From Chloromonas sp. AAM2 (taxonomy: Eukaryota; Chlorophyta; Chlorophyceae; Chlamydomonadales; Chlamydomonadaceae): a DNA stretch of 64,000 nucleotides. Both the position numbers and the translations under genes were made by a program. The stretch's first letter is position 1. Each line of letters begins with the position of its first letter. The stretch covers positions 62,001 to 126,000 of the forward strand of contig QAXH01005824.1 in assembly GCA_004335635.1 (NCBI GenBank), in the 5' to 3' direction. Shown one piece after another: positions 49,401 to 59,932 of this stretch. The notes below the pieces were generated by a model. That model was not told the DNA's origin, made no database searches, and saw only the letters and a program-made list of their open reading frames with translations.

Positions 49401-52400
49401 AGTAAATGAAGGGGATGTCGGGCCCACTGAGAGGGAGAGGCCACTGAATGTTGCCCAATCAACTAAGGCGGGAGTTTGCATGGCAAAGCAGTCAACTAGC
49501 GGCAGCACAGGCTGGCAAATGAGGCATCACAGGAACCGCAATGACAGGTGGCAAGCGTTGTGTTGAATAGATAGCTTCAGAAGCTCCCTTGTGTACCGGC
49601 TTCTGTTGTCGGGCCGTGTTGACTTTGACGCTCTTTCGTCTGTACTAATGATGTGCAGGTTCTCTTTACCTTGCAAAATATGATGATCTTTCCCTGGTCG
49701 TTGCGCACAATGACACTCATACGTTTGCGGGTGCTGTTGAACTCGAGGATGTTGAGCACCTGTACGTCAAAGACACGCCAAAAGCACATTAGAAATGGCC
49801 TCCTGCCAGAAAGCGCATGCTGCAGAGAGCTTCATGCAATGGCCTGTACTGTCACATGCATGGAGAAACAGTGGTTGCCTTGTGTGCTATTCTTCTCTGC
49901 CACATGCATGCATCCACATGCACAGGCGATCTGGTCCCACTCTCAGCTGGCATTAACAAACACTGTACTGCGCATGCAAGCCCAGCTCCAGCACAAGATT
50001 GAAGCACACAGTGTGCATGCGCATCTGTTCCACCCACCTGGTACGTCACATCAAAACTGCGTCAAGAGGCTTTCTGGCTGGACGGCAGCTCAGCGTTCTA
50101 TGGGCTGTCAACTGACCCACATTGACCCCTTTATATCTAAGGGTGAGTTACTACCGTTTCTAAGGGTTAGTTGCTACCGTTTCTAAGGGTGAGTTAAACG
50201 CTTCATCTCCTTGATACGTCTAGATGCTACACCTGTGCCACCCACCTCGTAGGTCACATCCCTGGTGCCTGCAGCGGTTGCCTCCTTGACCGTGACTGTG
50301 GTGTTGGTGCGCTTGAAGAAGAAGAAGCCCATGACCTTGGCGCCCACCACCAGGGCTGCCTCATCCGGGGACTCAGCCTCGTACTTGATGCCATCAGGCG
50401 TCTGCAAAGGTGTTGCATCAATTTGTGGGCGCTTCAATCTCGCCAGTGTTGGGCAGCCATGCATGTCAATCGTGAAGTGAGCACACCAATGTTTGGATGG
50501 AAGCAAAGAAAGCCACGGTTCACAGCAAACATCAGGTGCCAATAACCTGATGCCATCAGGCGGCTGCCCTTGCTCTGACGCTTTATGCCATTCATATTGG
50601 TTCAAGAGCTCCCTGGTTGACAGAGTTTTTGTTCGTCCCTTAGAGGTGCGGGACACATCCCTTATGCAATTGCGCGCATCGACACGGATGTAACAAGACA
50701 ACAAGATCAACCGTAACAACTGCTTCTGCTGCTATTGGTGCTGGTGCAGCTGGTCACGATGCAGCTGCTGTCGGTGGTTGGATGTTCACGGCGATGGCAC
50801 TGATGCACAGGTGGAGTTACCTTCACCACCTTCCTGTTGCGAGGTGGAGACAAACATGCTGCCCTACGTCCCAGATTGCACCCGGCACAACCGTTGTACA
50901 TGTTGCATATTCACTGGCCAGCAGTGCAGGCAGGCTACAGCCAGACTACTGATTACATCCTCGTCCCCATTGCCGGGCAATCGCCCCTCCAGGCTACAGC
51001 TGCGTGCCCTTTGAAGTTGCAACACTCGCAAAGCGCTCAACAATAGGTATGTGCAACCCAGCGTGCCTGTGTCCCACCTGCGGTCCGTCGGGAATGACTG
51101 TGTGGCACACGGCCAGCAGCCGGAAAAACATCTCGACCACATGCGCGTCTTCACTGGACTGCCACGCCCCGTTCATCATGCGGCTGTCATAGAAGTTGAA
51201 GAACTTCTCCCGCACAGCCAACGCCTCGGGGGACTGGGTCATGTCCAGGGTCACGCCGCGCCTGAGACAAAGCAGGAGGTTACCAAATATACACGTCATA
51301 CTGTGCTGCCGAGCATGATGACTGGAGCAGTTGCTTCACAGTGTCTGCCCATTGCCTGCTGCAAGACATGCAACTGCTGCTTGGAACACCCTAATGGTGC
51401 ATTGCACTTGATGAACTGCCTGAGATCTGGTGACGCATCTTGCTGGTGGCACACACACAGCCTTGCTGCTAAACTGCCTCCATCATCCCCTTTAGACCCT
51501 ACAAGAACTTGTTGTGCCTTCACATCCCAGCCATGTGGCGTTGCTGGCGGCACACGAACGGCCTTGCTCCTGAAATGCCTCCACCATCCCCATTTGCTGA
51601 CACCCCCCAAGAACTTGCTTTGCCCGGCTGCTCGCCACCGCAACCGCATCGTTTTCCATTGTTCAGAGCCCCTCATCGCCCCAGCGCCTGCCCAGCGCAC
51701 CTTTCCGCGTTTGACCTCTCCACCTCCGTGATGCCTGCACCGTAGCTGACCCCGCCAATGCTGCACTTAAAGAACTCCATCACGTTGCGGGTCAGCGTGC
51801 CTGTCTTGTCACTGAGCACGGTGTTGACCATACCCAACTCTTCATTCAGATTCGACGTGCGTGCCAGTGCAGGCGTGTCAGTCTCCTCATGGTACATCTT
51901 CCTGTCCATGGAGATGAAGACCATGCTCTGCACCATCTTGACCAGCTCAACTGTGACGTAGAGTGAGATCGGGATGAGATATCCTGCGGGTAGCAAGGGC
52001 CACAGCAAGCAAGGCTGCTTACCATGCCTCAATGCTTGACATACAAATTGTGGCAAGGGCAATTGAGACCTGTATACTCGTCTCAATTAAGGAGCATTTA
52101 CATGTGGCAAATGTGGACCTCATTTGCTGTCTCTCATTCCATTTCCTTATCTATTTGCCCAAACTGACATGTGAACGCCCCCTGAGATTTGTCTACGTTT
52201 CTGCTTGCCCTTTGTCAGCTCCTTGCCAACCAAGTGTTGCTAGTACGCCTCGCACCGTAAAGAATGAATACTGTGATGAAGTTTGTGACGGCCACCACCA
52301 CAGGCGCATCACTGTCATACTGCACGTTGGTGACCCCGGGCTGCATGTACCAGGCCCTGGGGTACTGGCGAGCAGTCCAGAAGGCAAAGTAGACGCAGCC

Positions 52401-54269
52401 ACACATGCACATGGAGAATAGGAGCGCGAACATGAAGTAGATGATCTTGTCGAGGCGCTTCTCCACTTTGCTGCGCTTGGAAGGGGCAACCGTCGAGTTC
52501 TTGAAAATCTTGGATTCGTGTCCTGCACAAGTGAAGCGCACCGCCTCAGGTGGAACCAGTGTCATGCATGTGATCCTGTCCTCAAGAAGGTCTGTCTACT
52601 GGCCAGCTTCTGAAGCAGATTACCAACCCAGCTTCACAGCAACCATTTGCCACGTTTTCCTTCACTGCAGACTCGACGTTGAGCAGGGCTGGCCTGTTGG
52701 GTTGATTGAGCAACTACGATTACAATGGCTGCAGACCGTAAGTTCGTCGGAGCCTAACAAGTGAGCGGCCCTGTGTGCATGGAACAGCCCTGCCTCTGCC
52801 CTGCGCCTGTCACACCTGCATAGATCACAGCGCCATACACGCGGTCTGTGTTGCGCAGCTGGCACCCCCGCAGCAGGATCGCTGCCGGGTTGACGGGGCA
52901 CTTGCGGGGCTCTGGCGAGTCTGCATCCTCCAGCAACAGGTTACCAGTGAACTGGTATAGCCTGGAGTTGGGCCCCTCACATTGCACGTGGGCCCTGAAG
53001 TCCGCCAGGGTATCATGTCTGTAGTCCTTGGTATCGTCCGAAGCCTTCTTGATCTTCAGGTTTGTCTCACCGTCCAGGTTCATGGTTTCCACATAGCACG
53101 TGCCCTCCTCATTTTCCGCTGTCAGGAACAGCAGATCTGCCGCAAAGTATTCATCCTTGTTCACAACAATGATGTCACCCACTCGTACATCCATCCACCG
53201 CTTGGCGACATACTCCCGCTTGCCCGAGTCCAAGATCTCAACTTTGCGGTTGTTCACCTGTAGCACATGCACAGCACGTGCTCAGTAAACAACCTTGGCC
53301 ATCAAAATCTGGACTCTGTCAGAGCGTGCACAGCATTGAGGGTGCTGAAGCTGGTAACTGCGTGTAGGATGAGTGAAGTTACGGCATGGCCTTGCCTGAG
53401 CACAATACATCTGCTCTTTTAGGCAAGCGCAACAGCCCCAGTTGAGATGCGGTTAAGTTCGCGCCTTGGCCAGTCTCCCTTACGTGCAACACGCGTCTCT
53501 TGCATATGGTAACAATTCTGTGCTCTGAACCTGTCCAAGCGCCGTGGTTTCCTACCAGTATTGAGTTTATGGACAGCTCCAGTATACCCGTTGCGCTGCC
53601 CTACCTCCTTGTCTGCCTTGTGTCTGTTCCAGTCCTCCTTCGCTTCCTTGATGATCGACACGCCAAGCACAATGACCAGAGGCAACCAGGTAGTCCATGG
53701 CCTGCAATGACACACAGTGAGCCAGCCAATCAAAGACAACAAGCCACCCCTGGCTCCTATTCAAGCCACTTAACCCAGTGTGCAAGGTGCATTGTTACCG
53801 AGCTTGGTTGCCACCGCAAGCAGCACCTGACAAGGCCTGGGACACCCAACAATCTCACACCTGCTCAGGCCAACCAGGCCTTTTTCATGGAAGTGCTGCT
53901 GGTGATGGTGGTGGCCGCACTATGCATGCTACACCTCCGGTCAGCCATGCTCACCGCCCCAGGCCTGCTGTCGGCAAACCTGTGTTTCATACCCGTACCA
54001 GCTGCAGCTCACCTGACAGGACTGAACTCGGTCAGCGACAACGCCGCAACCACAGTAAAGTAAATATTGGCGACTCGTCGGTACTGTTCATAGAGGGCCT
54101 TGGGAAAGAACGTGAGCAAGGTATATTTCGTGGTGCGCGTGAGGTTGTCTCTGAAGTGCAGGTGATCATGCCCGAACCCGATGCTAACATCACGAATGCG
54201 CTCCTCCTCTCGACCATGAGCAAAGGGCCAGCGAGGCATCGTGCCCACGGTCGAGGTGCAGTCAACCAA
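43416..54269 (-). CDS. P4-type ATPase (phospholipid flippase)
   Basis: ATP-driven translocation of phospholipids to the cytosolic leaflet of a membrane. Twenty exons: 54013-54269, 53605-53701, 52816-53257, 52256-52522, 51701-51983, 51078-51261, 50246-50401, 49670-49759, 49240-49372, 48521-48782, 48105-48348, 47364-47501, 46748-46971, 46401-46528, 45855-46054, 45457-45508, 44685-44856, 44187-44347, 43794-43986, 43416-43569; 3837 nt, 1278 aa, consistent phases. The start is at 54269; MPRWPFAHG at 54239 is the alternative. Landmarks: [17 protein letters not shown] (TM1), NLDGETNLK at about 180 (actuator), the P4-specific [19 protein letters not shown] with phospho-Asp about 413, [13 protein letters not shown] and KRMSVIV (nucleotide domain), [30 protein letters not shown] at about 841, then TM5-10. 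Length is normal for the family. It probably partners with a CDC50/ALIS subunit, which is not in this window. Confidence 0.96.
47645..47735 (+). repeat. Dispersed repeat family D, copy 3 (intronic)
   Basis: In the intron between flippase exons 11 and 12. Close match to the reverse complement of 10558-10650. Confidence 0.8.
49070..49182. repeat. About 53-bp tandem duplication in a flippase intron
   Basis: Two copies of a block containing GGCACAATA-CACGCTGCAGC and ACGCAGCCACAGCCAC, in the intron between exons 9 and 10. Confidence 0.9.
50134..50198. repeat. 27-bp tandem repeat in a flippase intron
   Basis: Two full copies and one partial copy of CTACCGTTTCTAAGGGTGAG followed by TTA, in the intron between exons 7 and 8. 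Confidence 0.9.
51435..51625. repeat. About 100-bp imperfect tandem duplication in a flippase intron
   Basis: The block with GGCACAC-ACAGCCTTGCT, CTGCCTCCATCATCCCC and AAGAACTTG occurs twice. It lies in the intron between exons 5 and 6. Confidence 0.8.
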
Positions 54270-55066
54270 GACACTACATGCGATGTCGGAGACGCAAACG
54301 CAATAAAATACACACAGCAGGCTGAAGTGCTACAGGCACCGCAATGTGTCGCGGTTTCTTAACATCTTTGTCTTTACGTTGTCAGTCGTTGCGATTATTA
54401 TGGCATTATGCCTGGAAGCCGAAGCAATTTCGAGATATGAAGCTCTGCTTTAGTGAAGAGTCCACAGCAAGCCCCCAATATAAGGTGCATGCCCTCGAGC
54501 GCCACATTTGATCAATTCTGAATACAGCGGGCTCACAAAAAAACATTTTGTTCAGGAGCTGTACGGTCAAGGCAGCACTCAGGTCAAGGACAAATGTTTT
54601 AAAAGCAAGGAACAGTATGACCAGGGCCCGAAGGGCTGGTGTTGGGCTGCTGGCTGACACCAGTGCAATCAGACACGCTGTGGTGATCAGGGTCCTTGGC
54701 CTTTGGCACTGGCACTGACACAGGGGATGCTGCTTTTGCCCTGTCAATCAGTAAAGTCGGGCTGCTGAGTATCGGGAGGGTGTGCAGATGGTTCAACCTG
54801 AACTGTGGAAGCAACAAGAGGCAAGGTGCTGCAGTAACTTCAGGCCATGCCTCCCTGTCCAGCACAGACGCCTGACAGACGTTGTTGGATATGCACATTC
54901 AACATGTATACTCTGATTTCAAAAGTGATGGTAGGGTTAGCTGATGCCTTCTGTTGTTGCTGCACCAAAAGACGCATCACTTCTCTAGAAACCATTATCA
55001 CAGCAGCGGGACAGGCTGCGTCTTGTCTTATCAAGCAGCACTCTTGATCTGAGTACATTTTTACAT

Positions 55067-56064
55067 GCAACCACAAAAAAAGAAGTTTGCCAGTTCTGGG
55101 ACAGTTTGCGTGAATATGTCTGTAATACCGCCAGGAACCATTGTGTGTCAGCAAAACATGTATATGTGCGTGTGCGTGAACCGCACATGGGGTGAATAGT
55201 GGGGTGGACATCGCGTGTTGTGCTAGACGGTGCATTGCCACTTCTGGGACAGCAAACCTGGGCTAGACAGGGCGAGGGCGGCAGCGGACCCAGGCGTGCC
55301 TACTGCAACCGCTGCTCGGCTGAGCAGAACAAGTTGGTCACCAAGTTGGAGTGCAGCGTCAGACATGAACCCCTACCCACAGGGCAAACAAGGCCAGCAG
55401 CAGATGACAGCCAACGCCCGAGCGGTGGACAGGCTGGTGAAGCAGCAGGCTGAATAGCACATGCTCTGGTCTTCTTTTGACAAGACAATGCGTCAAGTGA
55501 AAAATGCGCGTCTGAGTGTGTCAGGGTCTGCATAGATGATGTCTTTGTGTCAGTGACATTGAGAGACATGGTGTTTTGCATTTCTGGTAATCTGTCACCA
55601 CTGCCATTGCAATTGTGCCACTCCTGGAACACTTACTGGCGACTTACATCACCGACTTCTGAAGCCGTAGTCAACCAGTTGACAGGTTGAGTTGTGTTGC
55701 CGCGCTTCTTTCATGTTTGGCATGTCTTGGTAATTCAACCCAGTCACCACCGTCTACCATGTAGACATATGGACCGTCTACCATGTAGGCGTATGGACAT
55801 CTTGAGCAACTTTGTTTCAGTGCGTTTTCAGTCAGCAAAATGTACATGTGTAATGAGTCAACAATTCGCAAAATGTATCAGATTGACCAGACTGTCCCAG
55901 TGATTCGCTGCTTGGTTTTCAAACCACACAGTTTGGCCACAGCCCTCACGCACCATAGGACACTCGATCACACTTTGCCACGAAAACACAAACCAAAAAC
56001 GTGTTCCAGTGGAACTCCCAGGAATTGTCCCAGAACTGGCAAACTTCTTTTTTTTAGCAACCAC
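55067..56064. mobile_element. Non-autonomous DNA transposon, family A, with 8-bp target-site duplication
   Basis: Left terminus 55075-55107 (seven A, GAAG, TTTGCCAGTTCTGGGACAGT) and right terminus 56023-56056 are inverted repeats of about 31 bp. Immediately outside are GCAACCAC (55067-55074) and GCAACCAC (56057-56064), a perfect 8-bp direct repeat. The 982-bp interior has no recognised transposase. It includes a short open frame near 55367-55457 ending VDRLVKQQAE. An 8-bp duplication is typical of hAT and of Zisupton/KDZ elements; the superfamily cannot be decided from the ends alone. Confidence 0.8.
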
Positions 56065-56559
56065 ATTGAGGCCCATTGGACGATGAAAGTGGGTAGCTCT
56101 TGACGGGCTGCACCCGGCCACACCTGGACCTCACATGGCTGGTAGACTGCCCATGCAAACATGCTCAGAAGAGGCACGAACAAACGCCTGTCCTGTAGAG
56201 TGGACCTGACATGACGATGCTATGCAGGTTTCAAAATGGCCATGATTGCGTTGTCATGGTGTCGGTGGCCACCCAGAGGCCCACTTGAGTCGGTTAGGGT
56301 TCGAAGCCAACGTGAAAGCAGTGCATACAGGCGAAGTATAGGCTCGTGCACAAGATGGCCACATGGTCAAGAGGCGATGTAAGCCGTCCAGGCGAGCGTT
56401 GCAGGGATGGTATAACCCGTGAGAGGGGTAGCTGTGGCTGTGGTCATCCCTTGGGGTGCTGTCCTGATGTTCTGGGCGGTCAAGCTGGGCTCCCCTTTGG
56501 CAACTGCTATGGCCACCATCGTCCACTCCGTGAGCCCAGGTCCAAGTAGCTGAAAAAGT

Positions 56560-56785
56560 CACATGAGGGGAGGCCGTCCAACCTACAAGTGAAGGGGATT
56601 ATGACACACCTGGCTGGTAATGGTGGTGGCCACCCCTTGGGGTGCTATCCTGCCCGCAAACCCCGTTAGACCCAAAATGGCCTGAAACTTGGGATTGTTG
56701 GATTGCATGTGGACACGAAAGTCACGACTAATATACATGGTTCATTGTTCATTGTCTCTCAAATGTCATGCCTCAACATATCCGC
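56560..56785 (+). repeat. Dispersed repeat family B, copy 3
   Basis: Matches copy 1 over the CACATGAGGGGAGG to TTAGACCCAAA core and again downstream (TTCATTGTCTCTCAAATGTC), so the family is at least 200 bp long. A 38-bp piece just downstream of the core (GATTGTTGGATTGCATGTGG...) recurs at 57148-57187. Confidence 0.8.
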
Positions 56786-57993
56786 CTGATTGCATTCACA
56801 AAACGGACACATTACATTAATCGTCTCTGCCAAATTCAAAATCAGATTGCCAAAACCCAGTTGCCAAAGTTCACCCATTATTCTACAGAACGTGGTTCCA
56901 CCCCTACAGTCTCTCTGAATGTCAGTGTCTGATCGTATCCTTCGTTACACATATGAAGCTTACAAAGCTTGTGACTCGGAAAGCCCCAGCTACGAAAGAA
57001 CAGCTCAAAATGTCACATGAGTGCCGTGAACGGTCAGCCACCATAATCTACTCTGTGGTCTAAGCCCAGGTCTAAGAAGCCCAAATGGTCACGTGCGGGC
57101 CTTGAACAGGTTGAGTCATCGGGTGACCATCCAGGTTGCTTTGCAAGATTGTTAGATTGCATGTGGACATGAAAGTCACGACTATTTATGGACTGGGGTT
57201 CACCAGCAGAAAGGAGCACCGTTGCTATCACAATAGTCGTCGTGAGGCAGCAGAGCGGAGCAAGTACCAGCAGAACACAAGACGTCCAGTGGACTAACCA
57301 GCAGATTGGGGCTTGGAAGACACGCCTGGACTCATGGCTTCTATATAGTGAATACTGTAGGAGCCTGGTGGTCACTGGCAGAACGTGCACGTCTTCTTAG
57401 ACATCACCCAGAATGCAGGTGCCTCATGGGTGGGCTCCCCCAACGGTATGCTCAGCTGGCTGGTCCATAGCTTGTTCAGCATTAATGCATATACCTCGCA
57501 CATGCAACACAGAACGATGGACTATATACCGTATTGTTCAGCGAATTTCGGAACCTGATGGCAGGAGGGGAGCAAAATATTTCCCCCAGACCTTAGTTGA
57601 ACTTTTGGTCAGAGGGGGTCCCAGACCGCACCCCCCCCTCCCCCTAAACTCCCAACCATAGGTCGGTTACAAATTCTGACCATGCCATTCTGCTCCATTT
57701 CAAGCAAGCTTTCCAACATAACGGCTACCTACAAAAATCATCCAATTCACATCATGGCCCAAGCAGGGCTCAACTGCAGACCTCAACTGCAAGTGTCTAC
57801 TCGGTCAAGGTGCACAGTCTGCAAGTGCCTGTACTCCAGCTGATGCCACGCATGTCAACGGCAATAGGGGCTGCATTGGCAAAGCCAAGCCAACAGTGTG
57901 TGCATGTAAGGTCATCAGGTCACTGCCAGGTCATTTGTAGTCGGTTTCTTCGGTTTCTTCGGTTTCTCACCCATGCACCCATCCTTTCGACTT

Positions 57994-58023
57994 NNNNNNN
58001 NNNNNNNNNNNNNNNNNNNNNNN
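57994..58023. other. Assembly gap (N run)
   Basis: Thirty N. It follows GGTTTCTTCGGTTTCTTCGG, a short tandem repeat that may have broken the assembly. Confidence 0.99.
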
Positions 58024-58387
58024 ACTTTTGAGTATGCCATTGTGTAGATCTTACCGAGCCCGTCACGATGGCATGCTTACAGTCTCAATCAGACACCTGG
58101 TTGGCCACCAACTGGATTCTCCAAATCAGGTCAAAATTTTCCTCTACCCCCCTTACCCCCTCCCCCAGACCCCCCCGCCAAAAACCATCTCAGAACGGCC
58201 TGAAAAGATTTACTTAAGCCTCCCAAAGGGTAACTAAGCCAACCTCGTGAAGAAAAAGGGTCACTCCTAACTAGGGTCTGTCTGTAACTCGTTTGCTCCC
58301 CTCCTGCCTGATGGTAAAAAAAAAGTTGCGAAACAGTTTTGGCTGTTTGAGTTTTTTGCTTTTACGAACCTCTGGTTTTTTGCACAC

Positions 58388-59045
58388 AAAAAAGAAGTTT
58401 GCCAGTTCTGGGACAATTCTTGTGTGGTGTTACTGAGTTGGTTGGTGGTGTGTTGTGACCCACTAGTGTTTTGTGAGACTGGGATGTGGTGAAATGGAAC
58501 CTGTTGGTAGACGATATATTTTTCGCTGTTAAAACGGCTTTGAAAACCACTGATACTCAGCACTACTGGATACTAAGCCATCCAGCAAAAAGAAGTTTGC
58601 CAGTTCTGGGACAGTTTGTGACATCTGACATTGACATTGCGAAGAATTGTGGACCAGTTTTCAAGGCCTGGCTTTGATTATGCAGTTGACCCGCGGACGT
58701 GTTGTAACCGTGTGTCAAGTGCGTCACTACACTCTGTCCACCACTTCTGTCCGAGTATACAACTCATTGAACACACCAACTCCGTCCTAGCATTGACACT
58801 ATCCCAGCTCTGGCAGTGCACCACACCGTCTACCAACATACACACATACACCATGTCGCAGTGCCAGACAACGCTGGGCCAGGACACCATTGGCATCCAG
58901 CACCCAACATTGACACTGTCCCAGAATTGGTCACCACACCGTCTACCACTCCAACCAGGGCGCCACATCTCAGTCTCACATGACACCTGCACCACGTCAC
59001 TGTTTGTCTCACATGAATTGTCCCAGAACTGGCAAACTTGGTTTT
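58388..59045. mobile_element. Three family A termini (two plus, one minus)
   Basis: Plus termini at 58388-58418 and 58587-58616 face a minus terminus at 59016-59045. No octamer duplication is visible at either pairing. They sit inside the larger TA-flanked element. Confidence 0.55.
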
Positions 59046-59399
59046 GGCGCTGGTGTGCACTAGTACTACAGGATATGCCTGTAACTAACACCTAGAGCTT
59101 GAGCTGCAAGGCAGGGACTGCTTCTGACTGAACAATTTTACGAACCTCGTTTTTTGCCACCTTTGAGAATTCTGGTTTTACGAACTTCAGGTTTTTCTTG
59201 AAATTCCAAGGTCACAATCTGAGGATTTTTACGAAGCTGATTCCGAAATTCGCTGAACAATACGGTACATTGCCCGTAGAATACATATAGCCTTTCTATA
59301 GCCAATACAATTGTAGTGCTGATGGGACGATGATGGAGAGGGAGAGAGGGAATGATCTCTCATGTGCTCATGTGCGCTCCATTGCAGTCCGTGATGTGT

Positions 59400-59463
59400 G
59401 CAACTGCAAGGCGGGCGAGGCCTGATATATCAAGCCAGCATGCACGACGTTCTCACGACCTCC
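59400..59463 (+). repeat. Dispersed repeat family G, copy 1
   Basis: CAACTGCAAGGCGGGCGAGG, CCTGATATATCAAGCCAGCA, TGCACGACGTTCTCACGACC, TCCA. Near-identical to 63538-63601. Confidence 0.9.
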
Positions 59464-59932
59464 ACTGGCAAGGTGCGTTCCAAGGCCCGAGTCAACAACG
59501 GCTGATAGACACCTGCTAGGACGGCTGACAGGAAGGTCCTGAGGCATAGGCACACACAACGTCCATGCGGTGCTACACATGCAGTCAAGCCCTGCATGCA
59601 GGACACGCGCTGGGCAGCAAGGCTGGCAAGGCAACGGGTGGACTTGTATGGGCACCACTCATGGAAGCGTGGCTGCACATCCGAGGATTCAACAAGAAGT
59701 CATCAAGCTGGGACATTCCTGATTAAGCGATGTCTTGTCGTATTCCAGAGCCAAAAGTGCCTTGAGGCGCCTATGCATGTCAAGCCTTGCGTCATCAAGA
59801 ACTCCTCAGGCCTGTTTCGACATGCCATGCAGTACTTGCGTGCATCGTTGTAGGGCAAATGCGTGAACATGAACTGCAGCAGCATTCAATGTGTTTCAGA
59901 ACACAGCAGAATTTTAGCAGCTTACAGGAGCC

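Larger units (their letters stand above)
57529..59265. mobile_element. DNA transposon with 25-bp perfect inverted repeats and TA duplication
   Basis: 57529-57553 begins CCGTATTGTTCA and is the exact reverse complement of 59241-59265, which ends TGAACAATACGG. TA dinucleotides flank both ends (57527-57528 and 59266-59267), as in Tc1/mariner-type insertions. Apparent length is 1737 bp including a 30-N gap at 57994-58023. The interior has no recognised transposase and contains three nested family A termini. An internal 17-bp inverted match (GGCAGGAGGGGAGCAAA at about 57560 and its complement at about 58287) suggests a nested or rearranged structure. Confidence 0.7.
54270..59932. other. Transposon-rich intergenic region
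   Basis: Between the divergently oriented flippase and Dof genes. It contains a complete-looking family A element (55075-56056), family B copy 3 (56560-56785), a 1.7-kb TA-flanked element (57529-59265) with an assembly gap, and a family G repeat (59400-59463). No conserved coding gene was recognised. Confidence 0.6.

Noticed and set aside
55199..55457. Possible coding segment ending AVDRLVKQQAE inside the family A element
   Set aside because: About 30 residues after a Met, no homologue recognised, and three overlapping frames are open; not enough for a gene call.
56280..56340. GGTTCGAAG resembling a tRNA T-loop
   Set aside because: No acceptor, D or anticodon stems can be folded around it.
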